Of a stretch of DNA of 64,000 nucleotides, positions 8,471 to 19,700 are shown one piece after another. The first letter of the stretch is position 1, and every line of letters starts with the position of its first letter. The stretch lies in assembly GCF_030936135.1 (NCBI RefSeq), contig NC_082595.1, positions 67,639,635-67,703,634 of the forward strand, read 5' to 3'. Source of the DNA: Gavia stellata. Taxonomy: Eukaryota; Chordata; Aves; Gaviiformes; Gaviidae. A model generated the notes under the pieces. The model was not told the DNA's origin and ran no database searches. It saw only the letters and a list, made by a program, of their open reading frames with translations. A program made the translations under genes and the position numbers.

Positions 8471-8942
8471 CGGGCCAGCGCCGCACCGCACCGCCGGCGG
8501 GAGGCTGCCGCCGCCGCCGCCGCTCCGCCCGCCGGCTCCTGTTGCTCGCGCCCTGCCGGGGCCCCGCGCCCCGCCGCGGGTCTCTGCGCGGATCCCGGCC
8601 GTGCTGCCGCGGGGCGGGTGCCGCGGGCCGGGGGACGCCCGCCCGCCCGCCCCCAACTTTCTCAGCCGGGCCGATGGCGCGCAGCGCCGCCCCGCAGCCA
8701 GCCCCGCCGGCCGGGCGGGGGAGCGCCGCGCCCCCGGGGACGGGGAGCGGGCGGCCCCCTCCCTGCCCGCCCGCCTCGCCGGCCCCCAGGCACCCGGTGC
8801 TCTCCGGAGCACACCGCTCCGCCGGGGATGTCGAGGCTTCGCGCTGCGGAGGTGGTATTGTTCCACTTGTCCCGTCCCGGGGGGACGGGGTGCCTGCGGG
8901 TCCGCCTCAGCGGCGCTGGCGGCTCTGCATCCATACGGAAGA

Positions 8943-8969
8943 TTTTTTTTTTTTTTTTTGGGGGGGGGG
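8943..8969. repeat. T17-G10 homopolymer junction
   Basis: Seventeen T are immediately followed by ten G at the upstream edge of the promoter CpG island, about 900 bases from the POU3F2 ATG. Such tracts disfavour nucleosomes and are prone to slippage and assembly error. Confidence 0.8.
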
Positions 8970-9019
8970 CGGGCGGTGATGGAGAAGGAAAAAATTTAGA
9001 AAACAGAGGGGGATAGGGT

Positions 9020-9043
9020 AAAAAAAAAAAAAAAAAAAAAAAA
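9020..9043. repeat. A24 homopolymer
   Basis: Twenty-four A on the plus strand, 50 bases beyond the T17-G10 junction. It carries no obvious retroposon sequence on its 5' side, so it looks like simple slippage rather than a retrotransposed tail. Confidence 0.7.
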
Positions 9044-9880
9044 GAAGTTGCGGCCCGGACGGGAAGGAAGGAGACCCTGGAACTGGATCCGGATTTCCTA
9101 GGAATGAGCAGCGCCCGGGCTGGCGGCCGCGAAAAGAGTTCAGTGCCCGTTTTCGAGCTGGAAGCCATAGCTTTGTCTCGAAAATAAACTGCTGGCGGGG
9201 GTAGGTGCGCATCGCAGGCTCCCGCTATCTTCGTCGGAATAATACAATAGGGCGGAGCGGGGAATTTATTACTACTAACAAGAAACAGCTTTCTTCTGCG
9301 AGTTGTTTATAAATCATCGTATTTAACGTGAGCGCTGGAAAGGCTCCTTGCCTGGAAATATTCCTCTGCGTGGGGGTGTGGAGGAGCGGGGGGATGGGTT
9401 CCTGCACATAAACATACACAGAAGCAGCACAAACAGGATATCCAGTGCCCTGAGACAAGGGGCGCAGCGGGAGTTACCTCCTTTCGTTAGTTCAGCCGCG
9501 TATCAAGAGCTCCTTCTGCCGGGGGGTGGGGAGGGCGGGAGGGAGGAGGAGGAGGGTGGGGGGGAAGCAAACTTTGTCCATGAAAGAGTGGAGGTTCTTC
9601 CTAAGGGTTTTTCCCCCCCTTTCTTCGACGTGCAGGCGAAGGGAAGAACAATACTGCCTGTTCTGCGAGTGTCGCGGGGGGGGGTGGGGGGGTGGAGGGG
9701 AAGTCAGTGCCTCTGAAGTGAAGCTCTGCCTTTTGTTTCCCGTGTGGAAACAACTGGGCACCCAGGAATTTTATAATTTGATGCTCATTTTCTCGTCTCT
9801 CTCCTCCCAATTAGGTGTAGACCAGTGAGTTGAAACAAAACAACAAGGCAAGTCCGCAGCAGGCTTCCGCCAAAGCATCG
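9044..9880. other. Upstream flank between CpG islands, no gene seen
   Basis: Mixed composition with no recognisable coding region. A G-rich strand-biased stretch at 9675-9700 has G-quadruplex potential. Possible regulatory sequence, unproven. Confidence 0.4.
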
Positions 9881-10835
9881 CGGGGACCGTCCTGGGAGAG
9901 CAGCCCTGCTCCCCGCGCCCGGACCAACCCTCCCGCCCCGCTCCCGGGGCCGCCGAGGCTCTGCCGGGGGCGGCTTTCCCGCCAGCCCGCCCCCAGGGCC
10001 GCTGCCAAAAGTTCGTGCTTGGACGCGGCACAAGGGGCCACGCCACGCGTCGTTTTCAGGGCACGCGGGTGCCTCCAGCGTGCGGTGCTCGGCCAGCACG
10101 GACCTACCCCGGTGACCGTCCGAGGGAACGCACTTGTGCCCGGCCCCACGGCGTGTGCGCGTCCCACGGACAGGCGGTCCCCCCGGGGTGCCGGCAGCAC
10201 CGCGCTCCCCGCGGCTCGCCACGACGGGGAGGCGGGACGCGGGGGTCAGCGAGCTCCAGCCGTCACTTTTTGGGGGAAAACCCCTCCAGCCCTGCCCTGG
10301 TCGTGCATCTCTGCCCCCGCTCCCCGGCTCTCCGTCCTGCCCGGCCGCCTGGCAGGTGATGCCTGCGGTCACCGTCCTGCCTGCCCCTTACCCCCGCCGC
10401 CCCAGCGGCAGGTCCCAAGGGCTAACGGTAATCACACGATTACCGAGGCAGCAACTCGGCGCGAGGAGGCGGACAAAACCCCAGCCCCGCGGCAAAGCCC
10501 CTCGCCGTCCCTCCTGCCCCCTCCCCGGCTGAGCGCACGCCTATGGAGTCGCAGCTGGGAGCAGCGAGGAGCGCGGCCGGTGCATTCAGAGCCGCCGCAG
10601 ACTCCACCTCCTCGTCCTCCCCATCATTGTTAGCCCTGTCATTAATACCGCTCCTTAAGCATCCTTCGCTCCCGTCTCCCCCCGTGGAGGGGAGCGCCGG
10701 GGAGCGGGGAGCGAGCCCCCGGCCGCCGCGCTCCGCCGCCGCGCCGCTGCCCGCCGCGGGCTCCGGCCCCGGCCGCCGCTCGGGGACCCGCTCGGGTCCG
10801 GGGCGCTCGGGATGTGAAAGAGACAGTCATGTGCC
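9880..10835. other. CpG island upstream of POU3F2
   Basis: CpG-dense block about 1.8-2.8 kb upstream of the POU3F2 ATG. Open frames on both strands are low-complexity products of GC richness. No splice-defined or domain-bearing exon is recognisable. It could be a promoter of a divergent non-coding RNA or an unmethylated regulatory island. Confidence 0.55.
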
Positions 10836-11189
10836 CCCTTTCTGGCGGAGCTGACCCCGCGGGATTAGAGGTCTCACCAGCCTTTCTTTCCTTTTCTCTG
10901 CTCGTATAAAAGCAGGTTGAAGGTGATGCGGTGTCTTGGGCAGACACTGCAGTGTTTTGATTCAGCTCAGCCCTTTTCACTGTTCAAAGCAGCTGTTCAA
11001 ATACTAGGGCTGCTTACTTTGACGTGAAGAAGATTTTCAAACAACCCCAAAAGCTTTGAACTGACAGGCCTCCTTGATATCTCCTTCATTGCAGTGCAGC
11101 TACTCGAGAATATTCGCTATAAAATACATAGAGCGCCACTTAACTGGAGCTCTCTCCTGGCTGGGAGGCGAGGTGCTGCATACACATCA

Positions 11190-11480
11190 GGTGCATGCCG
11201 AGGGACGCTGGCGGGCTCCGCGAGCCCTCCGGCCGCCCCGCGCCCGGCCACCCCCTCGCCCGGGGGTCCCCTGCCCGCCACCCGCCTCGGGCGGCTGCAG
11301 CGGGCGCCGGCTTCCGAAATGCTGGGCTCCCTCGGCGTTTCAGCTGCCTGCACGCCGGAAAGCAAGCTGCCTTTCCAGCAGCAAAGCGCGAGCACGGCTC
11401 GTTCCGGGCGAGCCTCGGCTCCCAGCCCGCTGCTCGTCAGCCTCCCCGGCTCTGGGGGCTGGGGGAGCGCCCCTCAAACA
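11190..11480. other. Small CpG-rich patch
   Basis: A short GC- and CpG-rich stretch, with AT-richer sequence on both sides. No gene is recognisable in it. Confidence 0.45.
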
Positions 11481-11559
11481 CAGGCTGTTGCCTTGCCTTT
11501 GGGTGCGGGCGTTTGTAGGACGGAGAAGATGTATTGCATACGCCTGTTCTGTTTGGAGG

Positions 11560-12830
11560 TGAAAAGCCTGTTTTAAACTCTGGTCTCAGAGCCTTGAGAT
11601 AGACTCAAGCAGCTAAAAGGAAAGGAGGCGGGGGGGGGGGGGGGGGGGAATCCCCGCGCCTCCTTTCTGCGTCTCTATTATCTTCCCATTAGATGTTGTT
11701 TTAGGAGGAAATGCGCCAGGAGTGCAAAGACGCGGCGAGTTGCTCAGAGAATTGCTGGGTGCAATAAACGTGAGGCTCCTGGTGCTCCCTTTAAAGGCCA
11801 GCTTGGAAGATTTGTGCTTATTGCTGGGGCGCATTTAATGCACCTTTTGTGAGATGGGATTGTTTTGATCTCTGCTTCCTTTTTAACCTTTCTCTATGAG
11901 GTATTCAAGCCTGCACTTTCGTGTGGCTCTCTCCAGTGTTGCTCCAAGGAGTCTGATTCGGCGGAGAGACCCAAGACATGAATGAAACTTCAACTTTAAG
12001 GGCCTGCGGAGAGACAAAACTGAGGCCGGGGCTTCACAAGTGATTGCTTTAAAAAAATCCAATCTACACAAAGAGGCAGCTGGCTGCTTTAATGAAAACT
12101 GCTTAAAGCTGCAAGAACCGCAGCCTCAGGGATGTATTTGTAAGATGACTCAAAAGCTACACTTTCAAGTTGCTTCTCCTCGGGGTAGATATAACAAACA
12201 CATTTAACGAAGAAATCTAAACAAAAAGGACAGAAATTGATAACTTTGATTGCACAAGCTCACATTACCCATTGAAATTAAAATCCGCCGTCTAAATAGA
12301 TTTCTCCACCTATCTCTAGAGGAAAGAAAATCTCTCTCCCTGCATATAAAGATATACACACACATGCGTGTAATATCATATACATTTTTGCCCTGCTGGA
12401 ATACTGGTTATCCCAGAAGATAGGAAGGTGTAGAATTAAAAAAAAAAAGTTCCCGTAAAGTTTGTATTAACGTTCATTTCCAACATTCCCCGCAACTCTA
12501 TTCTTCCGGCCACTTCATTCATCTGAGACTCTGCTATTTTATCTGCATCACTGTTTAAACTAGTAGGATATAACGTTCTAAGTTCAGTATTTGAAATTAA
12601 ATTATTTGAATTCACGGATATTAATCTTTTCCCTTCATCCTCCAGTTCTGAATCTTGTCATTAAAAATGATCCACCCTTTGTAGTCCGCAAGTGAATATT
12701 TTATAGACAGATACCGCTATGAAGACTTCTAACACAACGTCAACCAGTCAGACTTAGCTGTTGCAGGGATTACTTTGAGTAATTTATCAAAGGCAGGCTG
12801 CTAAATTTTGAGTGGTGAATAGGAGGCCTT
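11560..12830. promoter_or_regulatory. AT-rich candidate conserved enhancer block
   Basis: This stretch between CpG patches has no coding frame. It holds many TTAA/TAAT words, a TTTGATCT (TCF/LEF-like) and ATTGTTT (SOX-like) word near 11860-11870, and ATTAAAATCC near 12276. The interrupted (AC)n at 12356-12366 is minor. The composition and position, 3.5-4.8 kb upstream of a neural regulator, resemble known non-coding enhancers, but this is inferred; a cross-species alignment is needed. Confidence 0.3.
11630..11648. repeat. G19 homopolymer
   Basis: Nineteen G on the plus strand, an unusually long uninterrupted G run with strong potential to form quadruplex structures. Confidence 0.85.
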
Positions 12831-12989
12831 GGGGGGAAAAGAAGCAGAAGAAGCAGGAGGAAAAAGACAAATTCCATCAGTCTACGAGATAAATTCTGGT
12901 TGGAGTTAATACAGCTTGTTTAGTGAATTCTCGGAGACAGACCCAGTTGCGATTGGTGCTGCGGAGTTCGCGATTTAGTGTTCCAAAGC

Positions 12990-14440
12990 CCGGCTGGGCA
13001 GTGACCGCCCCGCGACGGAGCTGGAAGGGCGGTTCTCCCGGCGTGAGCAGCAGGTGAATTGGGAGGAGAGGGGAGAGGGCAGGCGACCGGCCCCGCCGGC
13101 ACGGGGAAGCGGTTTCAGCCGGGACTTCCCAAAGCCTGCGCTGTCCGGAGAATCGCGCAGGACCAACCACAGCAACAGATTATTAAAAACAAAAAAAAAA
13201 GGGGGGGGGGGGGGGGAGAAAAAAAGGACGAGAGAGAGAAGAGTGCCCAGCCTTCTCTGACAAATCTAACGGTTGCTTTTTTGTTTGTTTCGTTCAGTGA
13301 TCACGTCTGATGGGGACAAGCAGGTACCCCGGGAAGGGCTCAGATCAGTCGTGTCACTGCCCCACCGGGGGACACGATCCCACCTCCCCCCTTCCAACCT
13401 CCGGGGCACTTCTGGGCACAACTGCCGCTCCTCTCCCGAAGCGCCTTCTCAGGGGGCTCTCGGTCGCCACTGCCCCGCTCAGTCACTCGCCGTGCAAAGC
13501 AGAAGCCGTTCCAGGCCGGGGACGCTATTTTTCGCCTCCAAAGAGGCGAGCTCGGCAGCCGGGAGCCGGCCGGGGCTGAGCACCGCGGGGGCTGCGGGCG
13601 GCACCGCTCCGGCCCCGGCCGCACAGGGCTGCCCCGGGCACGGGCACGGGGCTGGGGGTGGCCCAGGGTCGCCCTGCCAGCCCTCCCCCCCCCCCCCCGG
13701 CATCACCCCCTCCCCAAACCCTTGCAGCGCAATGCAACGGGGGGCACCCCCCCGCCCCCGGCAGGGCAGAAACCGCCCGTACAACTGGCAGGGCGGCTGG
13801 GGGAAGCGGGGGCCCCCGGCTGGGGGGCGACTGGTGTCCTCCCCCAACTCCCACGTCGGGGTCGCCCCGGTCCCGGCGGGGCTGAGCGTGGCCCGGTCGC
13901 TCCACGCCGGGATTTGCGCCGGAGCCTGCCCCGGGGAGGGGAGAGGCGAGAAGCGGGTGGTGGTGGGGGGGCTGGAAACTTTCTTTGGCTCGGCGAGGAA
14001 GAAGAGGAGCGAGGCGAGCAGGAAGGCTGGGCCATTGTCCACAGAGGGTGCATTTTTGTCAGGCTGGCGTTGGTTGCTATAGTGAGGAGGGAAGGGGAGA
14101 GAGAGAGAGGAGGGAAAGGGAAAGAAAAAAACACCCAACCCTAAACCAAACAGAGGAGCACAGTTCGCCTCCCTCCGCTCTCCCGGCTCCAGCCGGCAGC
14201 GCAGCCCGTTCCCAACCAAAATAAGAGCGCGCCGCGGGCCGTCCCGGGCTCCCGGCGGGGCGAGGCGCCTCGGCAGGCCCCGGCCCTCGGCTCCCCGGCC
14301 CCGCGGAGCGGAGCGGAGCGGCCGTGCGCGCCGCCCCGCACAGCGCCCGCTGCCGCGCACCCTCCGCCGCCCGCCCGCGGGGAGCAGCGGGGTGGGCCCG
14401 GCGGGACCCGAGCGCTTCTGGCTGCAGAGCAGCAAACAGG
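12990..14440. other. CpG island upstream of POU3F2
   Basis: A long CpG-rich block about 5-6.4 kb upstream of the ATG. The 344-residue minus-strand open frame across it is low-complexity and has no known domain. An embedded C14 run lies at 13685-13698, and three tandem GGAGC units are near 14302-14320. Confidence 0.55.
13191..13216. repeat. A10-G16 homopolymer junction
   Basis: Ten A are followed directly by sixteen G. The pattern repeats the homopolymer-to-G-run junction seen at 8943-8969 in the same locus. Confidence 0.85.
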
Positions 14441-14569
14441 TAGCGCGAGGCGGGATGCCCCGAGTCACACAGCCCAACACCACACCTGATCCAGCGCCTA
14501 CTCCCTCGGTCACGCTGGCTTCGCACCCTGCAGAGCATCCGTGACACTCATCCTGACACGAGCTGCGTG

Positions 14570-15860
14570 GGGTTTTTGTGGGGTGGTTTTCAGGTTTTTC
14601 TGGTGCCCAAATAATTTAAAGGAGGAGGGAAAAATAGCTTCTTCCGACGGCAGTGAACAGCTCTTTAATTTTTAAAAGAAGACTCTTATTTTGCAGCAGT
14701 GTTTTTGGTGCCTTGCTATTGAACTTTGAAAATAGTGTGGCGGGGGAAGGCAATAATGAAGGGTCTCGAAGGCTTAAGATTTAGTTAAGTGAGTGACTCA
14801 AGATGGCACACAGAAAGTTAGTTACTTAGTTAATTGAGAATTATTCACCTTCTGAGATCGGCGCAGCGGTTTGTTCAGACGACAGAGCGAACTTGGGGCG
14901 GGGGGAGGCAGGAGGCAGGCAGGGGAGGAGGCAGTTTTCTCTTGTTTTTTTTTTTTTTTCTTTTTTCTTTTTTTTTTTTTTTTTTCCCCAGGACAAGTTA
15001 AATTGCAGCTGAAGGAGAGAGGTCAGTATCTTTTCAAATCAATCTCTCTGTCTGTCTGCCTATGTCCCCGTCTATTCCCTGTAAAGGGAAAAGCTCCAAC
15101 TTTGTTCCTCCATCTGTTCCGTATCATCTGCAATCGACAGTTCTTTAGATTGCATGCACTTTTGCTCCCGACGAAGTGAAACTTTAAAGGTGTACAGTCA
15201 CTTATCTGAAATAGGGATAAAAGGCAAGTCGTCTTTTCCAATCTTATAGGAGAATTGTTCTCTTCCCGTGCAACTGTTAATTTTCTCTCTCTCTCTTTTT
15301 TGTCTCATTTTCGAATTGTAGTTGACAAGTTTTATTTAAAAAACACTTTACAAGCCACCACTTAATGCATTATTCACATTTTTTAAAAAAATGCTTGAAA
15401 GAAATCACGTTAATGAAGAGAACATTTGTAGTAATTTGGTGATAATTATCAGAATCACCAAATATTCGCAAAGGCTTTAACATTACGTGTTGGAAGAAAA
15501 GCAAAACACATTATTTTAATAGTCTGATATGCAAACTATGGACCATTCAATTACATGGCTTAATAATGCATACATGATGTGATCTTGTTATTGGGATAGG
15601 AAGGGCTGCAGTTAATTCACTCCAAAGACCAAGTGTGCTCTTACATCCAGTAAAATCCATTGCCATGGATCAGGGGGCCCTGCCAAACTACATTTAGAGA
15701 ATAAAAATTAATGACTGAGAATTTGAGCGTTAAATTAACATTAATTATATGACCTGCCTGCTGGAAAGATTAAATTTCTTACGCCCTATATTAGATAACG
15801 TCTCCTCATACATCAAACAATTTCCATTTCCAGATTTCAGGATTAAAATGCAGACTGGGG
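14570..15860. promoter_or_regulatory. AT-rich, homeodomain-motif-dense candidate enhancer
   Basis: No coding potential. The sequence is dense in TAAT, TTAATGA, TTAATTG and AATTA words and holds a near-octamer ATGCAAAC at about 15532. A 9-bp inverted repeat is at 15435-15462 around a GATAATTATC palindrome. It is flanked by CpG blocks. This is the most enhancer-like segment of the window by eye. Whether it is conserved cannot be shown here. Confidence 0.35.
14945..14986. repeat. Interrupted poly-T tract
   Basis: Roughly 40 bases of T broken by single C bases. It could be a decayed minus-strand poly-A or a plain pyrimidine tract. Confidence 0.7.
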
Positions 15861-15869
15861 GAGACCAGG

Positions 15870-16770
15870 CTTGTTCGGTCGCCGGCGCCCGCCGGCCGCA
15901 CGGAGCGCTCCCGGCCCGGTCGCGCTTCCTCCCGGCCCCCGGTGAGCTCCGGGGGCCGGGAGCGGGGGCCGGGGAGCAGCTCCGGGGGCAGCCCCTTCCT
16001 CAACTTGAATTTCTCTCAGCCAGCGCCCCGGACGTGGCGGCGAGGCCGCTCGGGGACGGGAGAGCGCGGAGGGTGCGCGGGTGCGGATGGGGACGCGGGA
16101 GCGCCTCGCCCGCCGCCCGGGGCTGCTCCTGAGGCGGGGCCCGGGCACCCACGCTGGCCCACGGGCTGCCCCGCCGGCCGCCCCGAGGGGTAGGGGCAGA
16201 GAGAAAGGGCTGTCTCCCCTCCGCAGGAGTGAAACTAATTTGTATTTAATGGCTTCTCTCAAGAATAAAACCTCAGCCGTTCCCCGCCCCTTCCCCCACG
16301 CAGACACGCGGGTTTCTGCCTTTTCCTGCCCGGGGCGGGGGGGGGGAGTCGCTGAGAAACCCCCTCTCCCGTGCTCCGCCGTCACCCACGTGTAACCCAC
16401 GGGGCACGGTCACCCGCGGCAGCCCGCTGCGTGCGCTCGCCCGACCCCCCCCCCGCCATCCCGGCGGCGCCCGGGCCACGGAGCGGACGCGGGTGTGAGT
16501 GGCGGGGCCGTGCCACCGGCAGCGCCAAGCAGCTCGGTTTCAGGGGTTCGGGTTTCAGGGTGTTAACCTCGAGTTCTGCAGGGGAAAAATAAATTAAAAA
16601 CAGAAGGCGAGGCGGGAGCGTGGCAGGGGGATGCGTGGGGCCGCGCCCGCGGGGTGGAGGACGCCGGGGGCTGCCGCCCGCCGGGGCCCCGTCCTCCCGG
16701 CAGCATCCCCGGCCTGTTCGGGCGGCACTAGCGACGCCTCGACCGTCCTTCCTCGGGCCTACGTTTGTGC
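15870..16770. other. Last CpG-rich block before the AT-rich desert
   Basis: CpG-dense stretch 7.8-8.7 kb upstream of the POU3F2 ATG. No gene is recognisable. Beyond it the CpG content falls sharply for the rest of the window, so it appears to mark the edge of the CpG-island domain around POU3F2. Confidence 0.5.
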
Positions 16771-19700
16771 CGTGCCTCCAGGAAAACTCCCGAAGGAAAG
16801 TCCGAGGAAGCCAGGATCAAACCAAGCGTTGCTATGCCGAGGCTGTTTTGGGAGAGGAGGAGCGCAGTGGAGGTGGGGTGGCCTTTGGTGGCCTCACGGT
16901 TAAATGCAAAGGTCACGGCAACCCCTTCCCACCTCAAGAAAGCTGTGGAAAAGAGGAATCATAACATCATAACATTTTACCTTGTTCTCACTTCATTCCA
17001 TAGTACCAGATAATTGCTTTTTCAACACAATTGAAACTCGGTTTCTGTTATTGCGATGTTACTGCTCCTCCATGAGCTTCAGCATTTGTTTAAAACATCT
17101 GTGTCTTGTCTATTAGTGTCTCTTGCTCACTTTCTGGACTGGATTGATAACCAATTACGTTTAATGCTATGTTAAGTAACAGCTTCCAGAAACGGAGTAG
17201 GTGAGGAGGCTGCGGAGGAGATAAGAGGAAATTGTCTTGTTCTTGGGCTGCCTCCCTGAGCTCCAGAAGCACCTCTCCTTCAGATATGAAGCCTAGGCCA
17301 TGCAGCCAGACCAATGCTAAAAACAAGTCACTATTCCCTAGGGAGCTAGTCTTTCCGATAAATAACAGATACCTTTTATTTTAAATATCAGATACCTTTT
17401 ATTTTAAATTTAATGGCAAATAAATTCTGGTTGACAGGGGGCAAGAGCACCAAGGGCAGTGGAAGTTAGCAGCATGCAAGAAGTCTGTGAACTTGGATAG
17501 CATCTCCGGCAACATATCCACGCTCCAGTAACAACAACCTCCAGCCAGAAACAGTGGAAAAACATACGTAAAGGAAGCAGATCCAGAAACAACAGAAAAG
17601 AATATTGTGGCAAGCAGCAAAAAAACGTAGCAGCCTGCACAGCTCCCACTGTTCGCCACTCCTTCCAGCTTTACAACAACTGTTTCTGTAGAAGCTTACT
17701 TTTTCCCCTGGTTGAATCGATGTCTCTCCCTCCATCTCCTCCCATCAGCTTTAGCGGCAGAACTGAAGGGGCTGAAAAATGTGTTGAAGTGGGCAGAAGT
17801 GTGTGATGTTATGAAGTTGTGGTCTTCAACTAAAACACACCTGCGCTCATCTAGTTACCCAGTTATCACACTGGAAGTGTAATAGCCTATTTGTTATGAT
17901 AATCTAATAATCAGTGTAGTAGTTTTATATTGAAAGGAGGCTACAGTTGACATAGCTGTTTCTTCCCTGAAAATGCAGACGTGGATGTGGTGGGATGTCC
18001 CTTTCTTCTTTGCTGTGGTGAGTGATAGCTCAAAGTTTAATTTTAAATATCTGCAGTCCAGCAGATTTTCTCGCATTTGTGTAAATCCAGTGGTTTGAAA
18101 CAAAATAAATCACTCTCTTGTTTTGAGAGCAGGGTGGGCAGAGACCTTGGCTCGAGCACTGCTACAGGTGAAATGATGCGCGCGCTTCTGCAGCTGCGCT
18201 TGACTGTCTGGGGGTGCTGACGCCGCTTAGAACAGCAGGGATTTCTCTGCCGCTCCCACACACAGCCCTCGAAAGGCAATCAGTCTTCGTAGGGAACAGC
18301 TCAAATAATTCATGTACCATAGTAATTGTATATTCCCACTAAAGTGACACCGAACAGTCAATTCTTCAAGAAAAAAGATTTGCCCATCACCTTACATAAT
18401 TGCTAAAGTGTTGCATATGTGAACAAATCCCTAAAACCCCATGATGGTATGTCTGTATGGACAAATTAGTGATGACTCCTGAACCTACAGCTCCCTGACT
18501 GAAAAGGGAGGCTCTCTGCACGTGAGGTGGGTGGTAGAAGTGAGCCTGGATCCCTCCCCTTTGCCTGCTAGACCCTTCACACCGTGAGGATGGGGTTGTA
18601 CAACCTCCCCCCCGCCCCATCGTCTGCTGCCCAAACATATGGTTGGTGTTTCCCCAGTAGGGAGCCCCCAGCTGAGATTGCACCTGTGGTGTAGTCAACA
18701 GTAAACACGACTAAAGAGAGTTAACTTACTTATGCACACCGAGAGAGGTGAGTTTACTCACTTTTATTTACTGCTACACCACTGGACTGCGCTTCAGCAT
18801 AAATTGGTTCAAGGTGCCTCGTTTCAGCAGTCGTACAGAGAACTGGCTTCTTAGTTATTCTGTAACTCAAAGGTGTGCAAAATCACTGCCTAACTGGGAA
18901 TAAAATTATCATAAGCGCAATTATGCCTATGCTGAAAGGACAAGGTCAGAAGAGAGAATCCAAAATGTCAACAAGACTAGTTCATGATGGATTGTCCCAG
19001 ACAAAGCTGTCCGATGTTATACATCACAAAAAGTTAAAAGATGATGTAATTTATATGTTAGACTCATTGTCAATTCACACCAGTACCCGAGGAACGGCAA
19101 AATCAGTTGTAGTACTTTCGGCCATATAGGCATGTTTTGGGATGTGTGGTGAGGGTGGTTGGCAATACGCGATTTTAATCTCGGCATGTCAGTAAAGCAT
19201 TTTCTGAGCTGACAGTAGCTTTTGCATTTGGCACCGATAATCCTGGGGGACCCCGTGTCAGTCTGCTTCCCTGCCATGGCTTCACGACAACTCACTCTCC
19301 TCTTGAAAGACAAGGTCTTTATGCAGCCAAAAGGGTCTCCGAGTCAGTCCTTTGCTCCAGAGTTTTGGCATTGCTGGTTCAAACCTCTTAGGCTGGTCCG
19401 TCATGGTTAGGCTGGACTAGTCAAGAGGCAATTCGTGGCTTTAGTGTCCTTTATCAACCCTCAAATGTTTCTTGCAGGTTCTTCTTGTGTTCCTCCTCCA
19501 TTATTTCCTTTCTTCCTTTTTCTTATAGCCATCTTTTACACTAAATCAACATATTTATCCAGTAAACATCCAGAAAAATCTGGTCAACATCCAGAGTTCA
19601 TATATTATTTTGGAAAAGGTCCATATTCATGGCTGCTGAAAAAATAAAACACATTTAAAAATCTGCATGCTTTGGTTTTAAGGGTAGGAGATGAAGCCAT

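Larger units (their letters stand above)
8046..8560 (-). promoter_or_regulatory. POU3F2: POU3F2 5' leader and CpG-island promoter
   Basis: This block directly upstream of the POU3F2 start codon is extremely GC- and CpG-rich. Read on the minus strand it holds two identical CCAAT elements, a run of GC boxes and no clear TATA box, so it looks like a dispersed CpG-island promoter. The transcription start cannot be placed from sequence. It is probably between the ATG and the CCAAT/GC-box region, but a longer leader is possible. The leader close to the ATG carries a 20-bp palindrome (8113-8132) and an out-of-frame upstream ATG at 8091. Confidence 0.7.

Noticed and set aside
8046..8486. A 147-residue N-terminal extension of POU3F2, in frame from an ATG at 8486
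   Set aside because: POU3F2 family homology starts exactly at the ATG at 8045. The extension is low-complexity Pro/Arg/Gly/Ala and runs through the GC boxes and CCAAT elements of the promoter.
9020..9043. A24 as the poly-A tail of a retroposed sequence
   Set aside because: The bases before it are promoter-flank CpG sequence, with no recognisable retroposed body or flanking duplication.
13479..14513. 344-codon minus-strand frame in the 13-14.4 kb CpG island
   Set aside because: Same GC-driven pattern, no domain, and competing frames over the same bases.
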